Program-made: the position numbers and the translations under genes
Origin: Cryomorpha sp963836915
Lineage (GTDB): Bacteria > Bacteroidota > Bacteroidia > Flavobacteriales_D > Cryomorphaceae
Assembly: GCA_963836915.1 (NCBI GenBank)
Contig: CAWILH010000002.1
Coordinates: 1-64,000, forward strand
DNA: 64,000 nucleotides
Direction of reading: 5' to 3'
Shown here: in pieces, positions 43,568 to 54,023 of the stretch
Numbering within the stretch: the stretch's first letter is position 1
How the letters are laid out: the number at the start of each line of letters is the position of its first letter
The notes under the pieces: model-generated
Database searches by the model: none
What the model was told of the DNA's origin: nothing
The model's input: only the letters and a program-made list of their open reading frames with translations

Positions 43568-44048
43568 TCTTGGTGTACATCTCCATGGTGGTGATGAGCT
43601 CTTTTATCTTTTGGCTCACTTCATCAAGCCTGTTGCTGTATGCATTCTGTAAATCCAGAATCTCCTGATCGCTCATCGACTTTAAGGTAGCTTCATTCTG
43701 ATGGTCGTGCGAGTGCAACGCACCATCACGATGATCGTGCTCCATACCGGGCACGCCCACCACCGAAGATTCCCAAGACGACAATAGCTTAAAACCACGG
43801 TCGAGGCTGCGCGCCATCGATTTATATGCTTTATAATTCACATCGTTCTCTCCGATAGATTCCATTCTGGCATTCACCTTCACCCGCTGCTCTTCCAGCA
43901 CATTGTAGATAGAGTCATGGTTGCTCATCATCTTATTATTTATGGCGGCGGCTTCTTTGAGCTTTCTGTTTTCGCTGCGGCCACCGCAAGCTACCATGAT
44001 GATAGCCAGCAAGGCAATCGATGCGAACTTTAAGCTTTTTAATTTCAT
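43557..44048 (-). CDS. Lipoprotein of unknown function, helical
   Basis: 163 residues from the ATG at 44048. A lipobox (ALLAIIMVACGGR) is followed by a helical, charged domain (KLKEAAAINNKMMSNHDSIY, DEVSQKIKELITTMEMYTKN) with a His/Asp-rich insertion (MEHDHRDGALHSHDHQ) that could bind metal. No family is recognised. It lies between yidD (2-base gap) and hemB (11-base overlap). Confidence 0.75.
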   Translation of the reverse strand: MKLKSLKFASIALLAIIMVACGGRSENRKLKEAAAINNKMMSNHDSIYNVLEEQRVKVNARMESIGENDVNYKAYKSMARSLDRGFKLLSSWESSVVGVPGMEHDHRDGALHSHDHQNEATLKSMSDQEILDLQNAYSNRLDEVSQKIKELITTMEMYTKNDQ

Positions 44049-44050
44049 AC

Positions 44051-44299
44051 TTACTCTTTCTTTTTTGGAACGGGATCCCATCCATGTGCGCCCCAGGGAT
44101 GGCATTTGACTATTCGCTTTAGCGCCAGCCAGCTGCCCTTAAATGGACCCCATATTTGAATAGCGGTGATGGCGTAGCTCGAACAGGTGGGTGCAAACCG
44201 GCAATTGGCTCCGAATAGCGGAGAGATGATCGCCTGATAGCTCCTGACCAAAAATATGAGTATGCTGCCCATCAATTTCACAGCGGTGAATTTACACAT
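44051..44299 (-). CDS. yidD: Membrane protein insertion efficiency factor YidD
   Basis: 82 residues. The DUF37 family is recognised from FLVRSYQAIISPLFGANCRFAPTCSSYAITAI, with the conserved Cys pair in CRFAPTCSSY, and the tail RIVKCHPWGAHGWDPVP. It is a small membrane-associated protein that assists YidC-dependent insertion. First gene of the yidD-lipoprotein-hemB-ACMSD operon. Confidence 0.95.
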   Translation of the reverse strand: MCKFTAVKLMGSILIFLVRSYQAIISPLFGANCRFAPTCSSYAITAIQIWGPFKGSWLALKRIVKCHPWGAHGWDPVPKKKE

Positions 44300-44354
44300 T
44301 ATGACCTAGAACTGGGGTAGTCTATGGTGGGAAATCTACGCTGGCATGCTTTTC

Positions 44355-45557
44355 TTAGATATTCAGTTTTTTCGCAATCTCCTTAGGTATAGCATCTTTG
44401 TGAAGGTAAATGTTCATGGTCTTAAGCTTCACATAGGCTTCACTGGCAAAGAAATAGCCATCCAGCCCATTATAATCCGTACCCCAAGAGTTCTTTACGA
44501 TGTAGTACTTATCGCCATTTTGATCTTCCATTATTCCAGTCACCTGCATGCCGTGGTCATCGGTGGTATCCCAATCATCAAAACCTTCCTGACGCATTTC
44601 CTGCGTTACCTTCATTTGTGGTACCGGCTGCTCAAAGGCGTTGCTTATTTTTTCTGCTCCTGCATCACTGAAATTATTATTGTCTTTTCCTTTTACGTCT
44701 ATGGTAGATTCATCTTCTGGAAGTAATGCCAAGCCTTCGCGAAATGCAAACCCTTTTTCCGAGACATCGGCACCCCAGGCGAAAGAATATCCACCCATCA
44801 CGGCACCATCCATCACCTTCATCAGGTCTTCGAGGGGTAAATTATAGCTCTGCACGTGCAACCAATTATCGGGAATTTCGAGCATAAATGGTTGGTAGAA
44901 ATCATGGTGCGTATAGCTGGTGAGCGATATGTAATCGTCCATATCAAGATCGAGCTCTGCGGCATAAGACTTTGGTGTATACTGCTTTCCATGGTATTCA
45001 AAAGACTCAGGCATCTCTCCCAGATACGCATCTACCACGGCATCATAGCCATCCTTCCAGCGGGGGGTGAGCTTCTTTTGCTTGTTTTCAACCACGGCTT
45101 CTACATAGGCCGTCAAGATATTGTCAAGCTCGGAATGATTATGCTCATCGGCTCCATAATTAAGGCCGCTATAGACTTCTTCGGGCACTATACCATATTT
45201 TTTCCAGATATGTGCAATGTCTACAAATGCTCCGCCAGCACCAAAATTGGTTTTGCCATGCATCCTCACGTAGCGCTCGGCTTTCTCCTTATAGGTATGA
45301 TTTACGATATACATCTCGCTCAGGTTCTGCTCGCCCTTGCCGCGGCGTATGAGTTCGCTCTCAAAGAAGGCGAGCGCAGAGAAACTCCAGCAGGTACCGG
45401 TGCGGTATTGATTTTGCACTGGGGTGGCTTCCACTTCTTTTACCACTCTGAAGTCGTAACCGCTTTCGGGTTTCAGTTTTATTACCTCGCCATCTTGGGC
45501 TATTGAGGTGAGCGCTGCCATGGCCGCTGTGATGGTGGCAATGAAATTAATTTTCAT
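44355..45557 (-). CDS. C1-family cysteine peptidase (bleomycin hydrolase/PepC-like), exported
   Basis: 400 residues from the ATG at 45557. A signal peptide (FIATITAAMAALTSIAQ) is followed by a papain-fold peptidase. The catalytic Cys is in QYRTGTCWSFSALAFFESE (about residue 52), the His in TTDDHGMQVTGIMED, and the Asn in YYIVKNSWGTDYNGLDGYFF. The bleomycin hydrolase-like layout with an exported form is common in Bacteroidota. Substrates unknown. An earlier in-frame ATG at 45617 would place residues before the signal sequence. Confidence 0.9.
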   Translation of the reverse strand: MKINFIATITAAMAALTSIAQDGEVIKLKPESGYDFRVVKEVEATPVQNQYRTGTCWSFSALAFFESELIRRGKGEQNLSEMYIVNHTYKEKAERYVRMHGKTNFGAGGAFVDIAHIWKKYGIVPEEVYSGLNYGADEHNHSELDNILTAYVEAVVENKQKKLTPRWKDGYDAVVDAYLGEMPESFEYHGKQYTPKSYAAELDLDMDDYISLTSYTHHDFYQPFMLEIPDNWLHVQSYNLPLEDLMKVMDGAVMGGYSFAWGADVSEKGFAFREGLALLPEDESTIDVKGKDNNNFSDAGAEKISNAFEQPVPQMKVTQEMRQEGFDDWDTTDDHGMQVTGIMEDQNGDKYYIVKNSWGTDYNGLDGYFFASEAYVKLKTMNIYLHKDAIPKEIAKKLNI

Positions 45558-45647
45558 GAAATAGGTTTTTAAATTGGATGCGCAATATACGAAAAGCTGA
45601 TTGTGCTGCTTCCGCAAAATTTGGCGCCGACCTAAACCAAAAAAAGT

Positions 45648-45655
45648 AATTTTGA
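45648..45655 (+). promoter_or_regulatory. -7 promoter element of bshC
   Basis: TAATTTTG fits TAnnTTTG, four bases before the ATG at 45660, which suggests an almost leaderless transcript. Confidence 0.4.
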
Positions 45656-45659
45656 CCCA

Positions 45660-47277
45660 ATGGAGATTGAAGCAAAGAAGGCCATAACTTTCTCAAAAAG
45701 CCTGATAGCGTATAAGGACACTGGATTTTTCTCGCCGTTGGTGCTCGATTATATAGATGATAATAAAGCCCTTGCACCATTTTATGGTCGCCGGCCGCAG
45801 CTCCATTCTTTTGAAGGGCAGCTTGAAGATAAAGCGAGATCTTACCGCCATCGAAAGGTTTTGGTAGATGCCCTGACCGACCAATATGAGCGCTCAAAAC
45901 TGAAAGCTCCCGCAATAGAAAGATTAAAAAATGAAAATTGCTATACCGTAACCACCGGCCATCAGGTATGCCTATTTACGGGGCCGCTTTATTTCTTTCA
46001 CAAGATTCTCAGTACGCTCAAAAGCTGCGCACTTCTTGGGCAAAAGTATCCTGAGCATGATTTTCTACCTGTATTTTGGATGGCCACCGAAGATCATGAT
46101 TTTGAAGAAGCCAATCACTTTTACCTTGACGGCAAAAAGGTGGAGTGGGAGAGCGGCCAGGGCGGCGCTGTGGGAAGGATGACCACCGTAGGGCTGGAGC
46201 AAATAGCGGCAGAGCTGAAATCAGAATTTGGGATCGGCTTCCGTGCGGCTGAGCTCCATAAGTTCTTTGAAGATGCATACGTAAAAGGAAAGCATATCAC
46301 CGAAGCTACGCGGCGCTTCGTTGCACAGTCTTTTCGGAAAGCTCGGTCTGGTGTGTATCGATGGTGACGATCCTGATCTGAAGCGACTTGCAATCCCGAT
46401 TTTTAAAAAAGAAATATTCGAGCATACTGCCGATACCGCGATACGTGCCACTACTACCGAACTTGAAAAACTGGGCTATAAATCTCAGGTTCATCAGCGC
46501 GAAATCAATCTCTTCTACCTAGCTGATGAGCTGCGCGAGCGCATTGTAGAAGACGGCAACGGCTATGCGGTGCTCAATACGTCCCATCGGTTTACCAAAA
46601 AGGAATTGCTCGCCGAGCTCGAATCAAACCCCGAGCGCTTCAGTCCCAATGTGGTTTTGCGACCGGTCTACCAAGAGCTCATTCTTCCAAACCTGGCCTA
46701 TATCGGCGGTGGTGGGGAGTTGGCGTATTGGTTTCAGCTGAAGGGTGTTTTTGAAGCTTTCGAGCTTCCTTTTCCCATAATTATGTTACGTAATTCGGCA
46801 CTTCTCATTCCATCGGCGCTAGCCCAAAAGATGGAATCCCTAGGGATAAAAGCAGCCGATCTGTTCACCCCGGCCATCGATCTTGAGAACGTTCTGATAC
46901 GCGATAATACCAATCTCACACTGGATCTTGACAGGGAGCGTGAGCAGCTTGAAGCTACCTTTCTGGAGATGGAAGGGCGCATGCGCGAAATAGACCCGAA
47001 GCTGGAGCGATCGGTGCAAAGTGCCTGGGCACGCACCGATCGGATGATGCGAAACCTAGAGAAAAAGATGTTGCGGGCTGAGCGCAAAAAGCAGGAAGTG
47101 ATCATGGGAAGGCTTGAATCGGTGCGCGAGCTGTTGATGCCCCGCGGTGGATTGCAAGAACGTAATCTCAACTTTGCTCCGCTTTATATATGGTTTGGAG
47201 CCGGATTTATAGAAAGCCTTTTGGAGCAATTCGATCCCTTTGAAGCCCAGTTTGCCGTTTTTACGGAATTAAGCTAA
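45660..47277 (+). pseudogene. bshC: Bacillithiol biosynthesis cysteine-adding enzyme, one-base frameshift
   Basis: The N-terminal half carries YTVTTGHQVCLFTGPLYFFHKI and PVFWMATEDHDFEEANHF, signature segments of BshC (PF10079). The frame breaks near 46321, where one extra T sits in CTTCGTTGCACAG. The other frame continues SLFGKLGLVCIDGDDPDLKRL and runs to 47277 with a C-terminal coiled coil (SVQSAWARTDRMMRNLEKKML). Removing one T gives about 538 residues, the family length. BshC is thought to add cysteine to GlcN-malate, the last step to bacillithiol. The cysteine genes at 58-60 kb would supply the substrate. Confidence 0.9.
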
Positions 47278-47309
47278 TATCGGGTAAGGATTGTAATTCA
47301 GCTTCTACC

Positions 47310-47600
47310 TTAATAGTCGACTTCCACTTCTCCATTCGGTCCTTTCGGTACCGACATCCAATGGCTTACATCGGCAAAATAATGGTTGCTCTGCCCTTCG
47401 CCCAGCCAGAAATGGGCGCCAAATTTTTCGCGCTTCGGATTTTTCACCCCAAAAAAGTCAGCTGCAAAGCGCAAGAAGATCACGGGTACATATCGGGTCT
47501 GGCCGGTCTTTCCCGGAAGGTAGATCATGTTTTTGGGCAGGAAGGCCACTACGCGCTCCCCATCTTCCGGCAATCGATCTTCAACAGAAATCCAAGTCAT
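47310..47600 (-). CDS. DUF551 domain protein
   Basis: 96 residues. Starts WISVEDRLPEDGERVVAFLP, the DUF551 signature, and continues through FGVKNPKREKFGAHFWLGEG to VSHWMSVPKGP. The domain is common in phage and bacterial small proteins; the function is unknown. It is close (3-base gap) downstream of the methyltransferase gene, in the same direction. Confidence 0.82.
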   Translation of the reverse strand: MTWISVEDRLPEDGERVVAFLPKNMIYLPGKTGQTRYVPVIFLRFAADFFGVKNPKREKFGAHFWLGEGQSNHYFADVSHWMSVPKGPNGEVEVDY

Positions 47601-47603
47601 CTC

Positions 47604-48308
47604 TTAATTTATCTTTTCGAATATAAGGCAATGCTGCCAAGGCAAGTTTCCAATATTACGAACTAATTTAAAGCCTGCCGCTTCCATTTCTTGCACGGCC
47701 TGCTGCTCGCTCATCTTATGTACTTCCTTGATCGGTACGGTTTTATCTTCGGCCCTGAACTCGATCAAGTAGATGGTGCCGTCGTCCTTTAGGGCGCTAC
47801 TGATGCTCGCCATCATCTCTTTCGGAAAGCTAAATTCATGGTATACATCTACCATTAACACCTTGTCCATTTTGCCGGAAGGCAAGTTAACTTCTGTCTC
47901 TGAGCCCTTGATGAGCTTTATATTGTCCACTCCTTTTCGCCCAGCCCGCTTTCTTATTTCGGTGAGCATCTCTTCTTGAATATCTACTGCATATACTTCG
48001 CCTTCAGTAAGGTAGGTGGCCATTTTGAAAGCGTGGTATCCCGATCCGGCTCCTATGTCGGCTACACGGTCGGATGGTTTCAGGTTCATGTTTTCGATAA
48101 GGAGCGCTGTATTTTCTTCTTCATCGCGCTCGCTTCTATTCAGCCATTCTATACCTGCGTAGCCCATTACGGGTGCTATCTCACGTCCCATATACCACTT
48201 TCCCGATCCTTGCGGGTCGCCGGTTTTCTTAGTATATTCTTGGTTTTCTTGCGAATGTGCGCAGCCGGTAGTGGTAAGTAGGAGAATGAAAAATAAATTT
48301 TTGATCAT
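47604..48308 (-). CDS. Exported class I SAM-dependent methyltransferase
   Basis: From the ATG at 48308 the product has 234 residues. A lipoprotein signal (LFFILLLTTTGCAHSQ) precedes a Rossmann methyltransferase with motif I DRVADIGAGSGYHAFKMA, VYAVDIQEEML, and KMDKVLMVDVYHEF. A methyltransferase behind a signal peptide is unusual because SAM is cytoplasmic, but this arrangement recurs in Bacteroidota and proteobacteria. Substrate unknown. Confidence 0.85.
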   Translation of the reverse strand: MIKNLFFILLLTTTGCAHSQENQEYTKKTGDPQGSGKWYMGREIAPVMGYAGIEWLNRSERDEEENTALLIENMNLKPSDRVADIGAGSGYHAFKMATYLTEGEVYAVDIQEEMLTEIRKRAGRKGVDNIKLIKGSETEVNLPSGKMDKVLMVDVYHEFSFPKEMMASISSALKDDGTIYLIEFRAEDKTVPIKEVHKMSEQQAVQEMEAAGFKLVRNIGNLPWQHCLIFEKIN

Positions 48309-48411
48309 AGGGTTCTTTTTGCAAACTTCCGCCAAAGGTATCCAGTTTTGAATTAATTTAGCGTTGCCAGATCAATCGAAAAGGTGCTCCTTTGTGGACT
48401 TTTAAAATAGT

Positions 48412-50416
48412 ATGATTAAAACTTTATTTCTTTCCAGCTTTGCTGCGGTTGTTTCGCTTACTGCGTATTGCCAGCCTTGCGAAGGTGGCCTTGCCGGCAA
48501 CTTTCCGTGTGATTTTGTAGATCAACTCTCTTTTATTTCCAGAAATGATTTTGACTGCGAAGAGATGCTCGATCTATGGGGGTGAGACCAGTCCCGTGAC
48601 TGGCCGTGAATATGCATTGGTGGGGGGTAGTGATAAGACGGTTTTCGTCGATATGACTACGCCAAATCACCCCATCTATCTGGGTTTTCTACCCACGGCC
48701 ACCATTGCTTCGGGATGGCGAGACCTAAAGGTCATTGGTAATTATGTTTATATCGTTTCGGAAGCTATCGGCCATGGCCTTCAAGTATTTGACCTATTGA
48801 GAATTGAAAACTTGTTGGCTACCGAAATCCCAGTAGAATTTGATGCCGATGCCAATTATACTGATTTTGGTAACTGCCATAATGTGGCTGCCGATACTGC
48901 CAATGGGTTCATCTACGCTATAGGCTCAAATACGGTGGGCGGCGGCCTGCACATCTTAGATATAAGTGACCCCATGAATCCGGTGTTTGCAGGCAGCAGT
49001 TCGGAAGCGGGATATGTGCACGATGCGCAGATTATGACCTATACCGGCCCTGATGCAGATTATTTCGGAAGGGAGATCTGTGTAGGATTTAATGAAGATC
49101 GGCTGGTGGTGTATGACGTGACCGAAAAAACGGATATCATCGTGGTTTCGCAAAGTTTTTATGACTCTACGGGCTATACCCACCAAGGTTGGTTTACCGA
49201 AGATTTTCGATTTCTGATCAGCAATGACGAAGTCGATGAGCTCGAATTTGATGCCGGCACCCGCAGTTTTATTTGGAATATGGAAGATCTCGACAATCCC
49301 ATCTTCATGAATTCTGTCCAGCTTGGCACGGCTTCCATTGATCATAATTTATACATCAACGGCGACATGGTTTATATGTCCAATTATACCAGTGGTCTCC
49401 GCATTTTCGACTTGCTTGATATTGCCGAAGGGCATCTTGAGCCATTCGGTTTCTTTGACGTGCTTCCGCAAACGGATGGGCCGTTCTTCTTTGGCACGTG
49501 GAGTAATTATCCATATTTCGAGAGCGGGTTTATCCCTGTCTCGGGAATTTCTTCGGGACTGCATATCGTCAAGGCCAACTTCTTTGAACTGGAGACTGAT
49601 CTGATCCTGGCTTGCGCCGAAAATTCGGTCAGCTTTGATTTTGATGTCAACCGACGACTGAATGGTGAAGTGAGCTATGCAGTGGAAATGGCTCAGCCAG
49701 CAGGGTTTGAAGTATCGCTTACCACCGGAACTTCCGATGGAGCCCCCTTTGCCAACACGGCAAGTTTTTCTGGCCTCTCGGCTTTGGCCAATGGCAATTA
49801 TCCGGGCGATGTGGTGATCACGTATGGCAGCCAAACCGTGAAGCTACCTTTCGTGATCGTCAAAAATGAGACGCTCGATGATTTTGATCTACCCGTTTTG
49901 CTCAGTCCCGAAGATGGGAGCCTCGTACCCGATCAGGAAGTGACCTTCACCTTTGATGACCCCACCCCCGGCTATGTGAAATTGCAGATCGCTACGGATG
50001 AAGAATTTGGCAATATCGTTTACGAAGCGCAGCTGTTTGGATCAAATGGCTCGGCAGCGGTGAGTTTGCCTTTCGATCTTTCCACTTATTTCTGGCGACT
50101 TGCAGAGCCACAGGCCTGTGGTGGAGAGAGCTTTACCGATCCATCCATGTTTACGATCGATATCACAGCGAGCTTAGAAAGCTACCCCACTAGCACGATC
50201 AAGCTCTATCCAAACCCTGCGAGCGATTTCTTGATCATAGAAAGCGAAGAATCCTTGCAGCATCTGAGAATATTTGATGTCAGCGGTCGCACTGTGTTCG
50301 AGCGGCTTACACCAAAAGGCCAAGATCGATTTCAACTCGAACTTCATAATTTTGATCCCGGTATCTATTTTATGACTTCCAGCAGCGGCGTGGGGTTGAA
50401 GTTTGTAGTGCAGTAG
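48412..50416 (+). pseudogene. Choice-of-anchor B family T9SS-exported protein, frameshifted near the N-terminus
   Basis: The ATG at 48412 gives a signal peptide (LFLSSFAAVVSLTAYCQ) and NFPCDFVDQLSFISRNDFD, then TGA after LDLWG. In another frame the protein resumes ETSPVTGREYALVGGSDKTVFVDM, the choice-of-anchor B opening, and continues with LVIVD-type blades (VYIVSEAIGHGLQVFDL, GGGLHILDISDPMNPV), an Ig-like domain and a C-terminal Por tail (KLYPNPASDFLIIE ... GIYFMTSSSGVGLKFVVQ). The indel is near 48580. Restored length is about 667 residues. Secreted through T9SS; a cell-surface role is likely. Confidence 0.85.
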
Positions 50417-50443
50417 GGTTTGCGCATTTACCCTTTTTGCGAG

Positions 50444-50788
50444 TCAAAACTCATTAGCTTTCAAATAGTCTTTTAACCATTCTTGACGTTGCTTAATATT
50501 TAGTATTGTGTCATATACATTGATATGAAGCTTATTGGTGCGGCCACTGTTTGACCTAAAATAGGGAATTGGTAAATGCTCGGAAGGAGGCTGAGAAAGA
50601 AGTAAATATCCGAAAGGAATGTAAACTTTCCTCGAAAAATCTTCCAATTGCTTTACCGTTGGTTTCGTTTCTCCTTCTATCCATTTAGTTACTTTTGGAT
50701 TCTTGTCGACAAATTCAGGTAACTCATACCCAGCCCGGTCGATGGCCCAAGTCAGCATTTCTGGTCGCACTTCTATTCTCGTGGGCAT
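50444..50788 (-). pseudogene. N-terminal fragment of an XRE-ImmA/IrrE metallopeptidase regulator
   Basis: 114 residues. The N-terminal helix-turn-helix-like part (RPEMLTWAIDRAGYELPEFVDKNPKVTKWIEGETKPTVKQLEDF) and the linker IPFGYLLLSQPPSEHLPIPYFRS match XRE regulators fused to an ImmA/IrrE (DUF955) peptidase. Usually about 370 residues; the HExxH peptidase domain is absent. The gene ends 27 bases from the convergent anchor-protein gene. It is a truncated remnant of a stress or phage-type regulator/antitoxin. Confidence 0.75.
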
Positions 50789-50859
50789 GTCGCAAATATA
50801 TGTATTCTTAAAGCGCCGCTTCGGTTTTTGCTAAGTGACAAGTTCGAGATGATTCGTTA

Positions 50860-51283
50860 CAGCAATACCGCCTTGCTCAGCCATCGCCCCTAAATCGAAA
50901 GATTAATTGATAGTCGTCGCCATTGGTTAACGCAAAAAGATAGATTTCATCTAAATTCTCATATGGCAGGTCAAGGTGAGAATCACGCAAGTCCAATTGG
51001 TATTTCCTTCGAGTTCACCGGTATTCACAGCCTATATTATTTGCCACTGCCTTGATCCGTAATCTAAATGTTCACATCATCCAGATTTTTGGTAAACTTT
51101 TCAAAATCAAAGTTGACTCCACCTGATTTTGAGCCACACGGCCAATTTTCCGTTCTTGATGTTAGCTGCTAGAGGGCTCTCGTCATTAAGTATGGTCGCC
51201 GATAAGCGTTCAACTACTTGCGCGGAAACTTGAAAGGTGGTTGCAAGAAATAGCGCGAAGGTAGTAATGGCTGTAGTTCTCAT
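50860..51283 (-). pseudogene. Decayed gene for a small secreted protein
   Basis: Minus strand from the ATG at 51283: a clean signal peptide (AITTFALFLATTFQVSAQ) and about 40 further residues before TGA. Fragments in other frames (FEKFTKNLDDVNI, EITNWTCVIL-like pieces) follow. No intact ORF remains. The region 50789-50859 holds nothing else. Confidence 0.5.
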
Positions 51284-51398
51284 ATTCTGTTGGTTTTTAA
51301 AGAAATACGCAAAGTCAGCTATGTAAATACTTCGCCTGCCTTAGCGAGGCCATGGAATTTCTCTCGCGTTACGAATTATTCGCTTGGCTACACCACCC

Positions 51399-52610
51399 CT
51401 AAGGCGACTGCAACGGTGCCGGAGCGCTGGAATGAAAATGCTCTTGGATCCTTGCGGTATACTGATCCAAGAGTTCGCGCACTCTTTCTGGACTCTCGCT
51501 GGCTACGATAAGCCCGATATGCCATTTTTTGCTCATTCGCCATACCAATTCTGGATCGTTGAAGCCGGAAGTATCAGGATGCTCATAGCGGCTTAACGAT
51601 ACAACGATTCCGGCATGCAGCTTTTTATCTTTGGGCGGGGCATAAGATTCATTGCGCGCCATGGCCACTTCTACATGTGCCCACTCGGCCCAAAGGTTTA
51701 CGCCGCTGGCTTTTTCTACCATCTCAGCGAGGTTGGCACCGCCCACGCGCGATGAGGTCTCAAGAAAAAGGTATTCGCCTGTCTCATTGGAGCGGATGAA
51801 TTCGGTATGCGAAGCCGAGTACTGCATGCCAAATGCCTTTAGCACTTTTTTATTGAGCGCCGTGAGCGCCTTGTTTGACTCATCTTTCGCTTCAAGCGTA
51901 ACCGACCTGAATATACCGCCGCCATGCGCCACGTCAAAGGGAGTATCGAGGTAGGCCGATATGCGGGCGAAGGCTACCTTCCCTTCCGAAGTTATGGCAT
52001 CGGCGTGAAATACCTGGCCCGGAGAGAATTTTTCTAGCAGGTAGCGGTGGCGGTCATCGCCCAGCTCTTCGAGTACCTGCCATAGTTTTTCTTCGGTGGC
52101 TATCTTTTTTATCCCCACGGCCGATGCTTCCGATCGCGGTTTGATCATCCACGGAGCGCGTACTTTCTGGCAGTATTCCTTTACCATGGCATCATTGAAA
52201 AGCGGGGTAAAGGCTGGCACGGGAATCCCTTCCAGCTGGGCTTTTACGCGCATGGCGAGCTTATCGCGGAAGTACCGGCTGGTGGTATCGCCCATTCCTG
52301 GTATCCGGAAATTTTCGCGTAAAGCGGAGACCTTTTCTACATCAAAATCATCTAAAGCTACGAAGCGGTCAAAGGCTATGCCGCGCATCTTGAAGGCAAT
52401 GGCGCGGATTAAGCTTTGCATATTCCACTTTCCGCTATGCTCTTCGTCCATATAATAGACATCTTCTAGCGCTTCCCAAGGCCAAGGTTCATCTCTCAAA
52501 TGGAGCGATGTGACAAGGTATACTTTATGGCCGCTTGCCTTGCAGGCTTTCATAAAGTCGGCTCCTTTAAAATAGGACGATACGCATAAAAAGGTGATGC
52601 TCTTTTTCAT
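51399..52610 (-). CDS. ATP-grasp domain protein
   Basis: 403 residues. An N-terminal Rossmann-like region (SSYFKGADFMKACKASGHKVYLVTS) is followed by the ATP-grasp fold: RDKLAMRVKAQLEGIPVPAFTPL, PWMIKPRSEASAVGIKKI (ATP lysine), LLEKFSPGQVFHADAIT, and FLETSSRVGGANLAEMVE near the metal site. It ligates a carboxylate to an amine or thiol; the substrate is unknown. It overlaps nothing and is 9 bp from the upstream M17 peptidase gene. Confidence 0.88.
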   Translation of the reverse strand: MKKSITFLCVSSYFKGADFMKACKASGHKVYLVTSLHLRDEPWPWEALEDVYYMDEEHSGKWNMQSLIRAIAFKMRGIAFDRFVALDDFDVEKVSALRENFRIPGMGDTTSRYFRDKLAMRVKAQLEGIPVPAFTPLFNDAMVKEYCQKVRAPWMIKPRSEASAVGIKKIATEEKLWQVLEELGDDRHRYLLEKFSPGQVFHADAITSEGKVAFARISAYLDTPFDVAHGGGIFRSVTLEAKDESNKALTALNKKVLKAFGMQYSASHTEFIRSNETGEYLFLETSSRVGGANLAEMVEKASGVNLWAEWAHVEVAMARNESYAPPKDKKLHAGIVVSLSRYEHPDTSGFNDPELVWRMSKKWHIGLIVASESPERVRELLDQYTARIQEHFHSSAPAPLQSP

Positions 52611-52619
52611 AATGGATGA

Positions 52620-54023
52620 TTAATAAGAAGCAATATCAGCATCTTCTGAGAGTTTGGTTAAAAAATCGCTTAAAAGTTGCACGCCAAATCCAGTGGCCGA
52701 TTTGGTTTTGTAAAATGGGCTGTCGCCAAATGACATTCCGGGCATATCGATATGCGCCCAAGCGGTATGGCCATTAGTAAAGAATTGGAGAAATTTTGCG
52801 GCAGCTATTGAGCCGGCCACTGGCTTGAGCGGCAGGTTGGACACATCGGCCACGTCGCTGTGTATATAGGAGTCGTAATCACTCCAGAGCGGCATCGGCC
52901 AGAGTTTATCTCCGGTCTTAAGGCCAGATTCCTGTAGGCTTTCGGCCAATTTTTTATTGTCGCTATAAAGCGCTGCGGCTTCCATGCCGAGCGCCCGCAC
53001 GGAACTGCCGGTGAGGGTGGCCATATCGATCATGATCTTCGGCTTCAGGTTTTGGTTGCTCCAGCTCAGGCCATCGGCCAGTGCAAGGCGTCCTTCAGCA
53101 TCGGTATCGATCACTTCTATGGTTTTGCCGGAGTGCGACTCGATGATCTCGCCAGGGAGTACAGCATTTGCATCCACGCTATTCTCTGCCGAAGGCACGA
53201 TGGTAGCGATATTTAACTTTAGCTTAAAGCGCGCGGCCAGTTCTATCGCACCCAGCATAGCGGCCGCACCGGCCATATCGCTCTTCATATAATGCATATT
53301 GGTGGAGCCCTTGATCGAGATTCCACCGGTATCGAAGGTGATCCCTTTTCCTACCAGCGTCACATCTACTTCTTGCGAATCGGGGCGGCCATTGTATCGG
53401 CTTACGATAAATGCCGACTCATTGGCGCTGCCTCGCCCCACGGCATGAAGGGCAAATAATTTTCCCTTGATGATGTGATCTTCATTCCACACTTCGCAGC
53501 TAAAACCAAATTTTTTGGCCGACTGCCTTGCCATAAGGCCTATCTCGTGGGGCGTTTTTAGATTCGGCGGCAGGTCTACCATTTTCATTACCCACATCTG
53601 TACTTCCGCTTCGGCGGTGGCGCGCTCGATGGCGTGAGTTAAATCCTGTTCGGCATCGATGTAAAGCACCAGTTTAGACCTCTCGGGTCGGTGGCTTTCA
53701 GAAGGCCTGATGGCATAATCGGCCAGCGCCACTCCGCGAAGTGCGGCCGTGAGCACATCGGCACGCAGGGAGGTGACGAGCACGGGTTCGCTGCCCCAAT
53801 ACTTTCCGGTTTTTTGCCTGAGCAGTCGAAATTTAGCAGCTACCGCATTTAGGTTCCATTCTTTCGAGATGCAGAAGTGAATCTCACGGTGGCCATCATT
53901 GGTCTCCACCAGCCATTCGCCCGGTTCAATTTCGGTGTAGGGCGGTTTTGACTTATCGGTATCGTACTGACAAATAATTCGGCAGGTGGCCTTTAAATCT
54001 TTCTTGAATGCTTTAAAAATCAT
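52620..54023 (-). CDS. Leucyl aminopeptidase family protein (M17)
   Basis: 467 residues. The N-terminal macro-like domain is followed by the dizinc catalytic domain. VTLVGKGITFDTGGISIKGS (zinc Lys and Asp), MKSDMAGAAAMLGAIE, and IDTDAEGRLALADGLSW, the NTDAEGRL motif of M17 here as DTDAEGRL. Ends TGFGVQLLSDFLTKL. It acts in cytoplasmic peptide turnover. It overlaps the downstream end of the esterase gene by four bases and is translated after it. Confidence 0.93.
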   Translation of the reverse strand: MIFKAFKKDLKATCRIICQYDTDKSKPPYTEIEPGEWLVETNDGHREIHFCISKEWNLNAVAAKFRLLRQKTGKYWGSEPVLVTSLRADVLTAALRGVALADYAIRPSESHRPERSKLVLYIDAEQDLTHAIERATAEAEVQMWVMKMVDLPPNLKTPHEIGLMARQSAKKFGFSCEVWNEDHIIKGKLFALHAVGRGSANESAFIVSRYNGRPDSQEVDVTLVGKGITFDTGGISIKGSTNMHYMKSDMAGAAAMLGAIELAARFKLKLNIATIVPSAENSVDANAVLPGEIIESHSGKTIEVIDTDAEGRLALADGLSWSNQNLKPKIMIDMATLTGSSVRALGMEAAALYSDNKKLAESLQESGLKTGDKLWPMPLWSDYDSYIHSDVADVSNLPLKPVAGSIAAAKFLQFFTNGHTAWAHIDMPGMSFGDSPFYKTKSATGFGVQLLSDFLTKLSEDADIASY

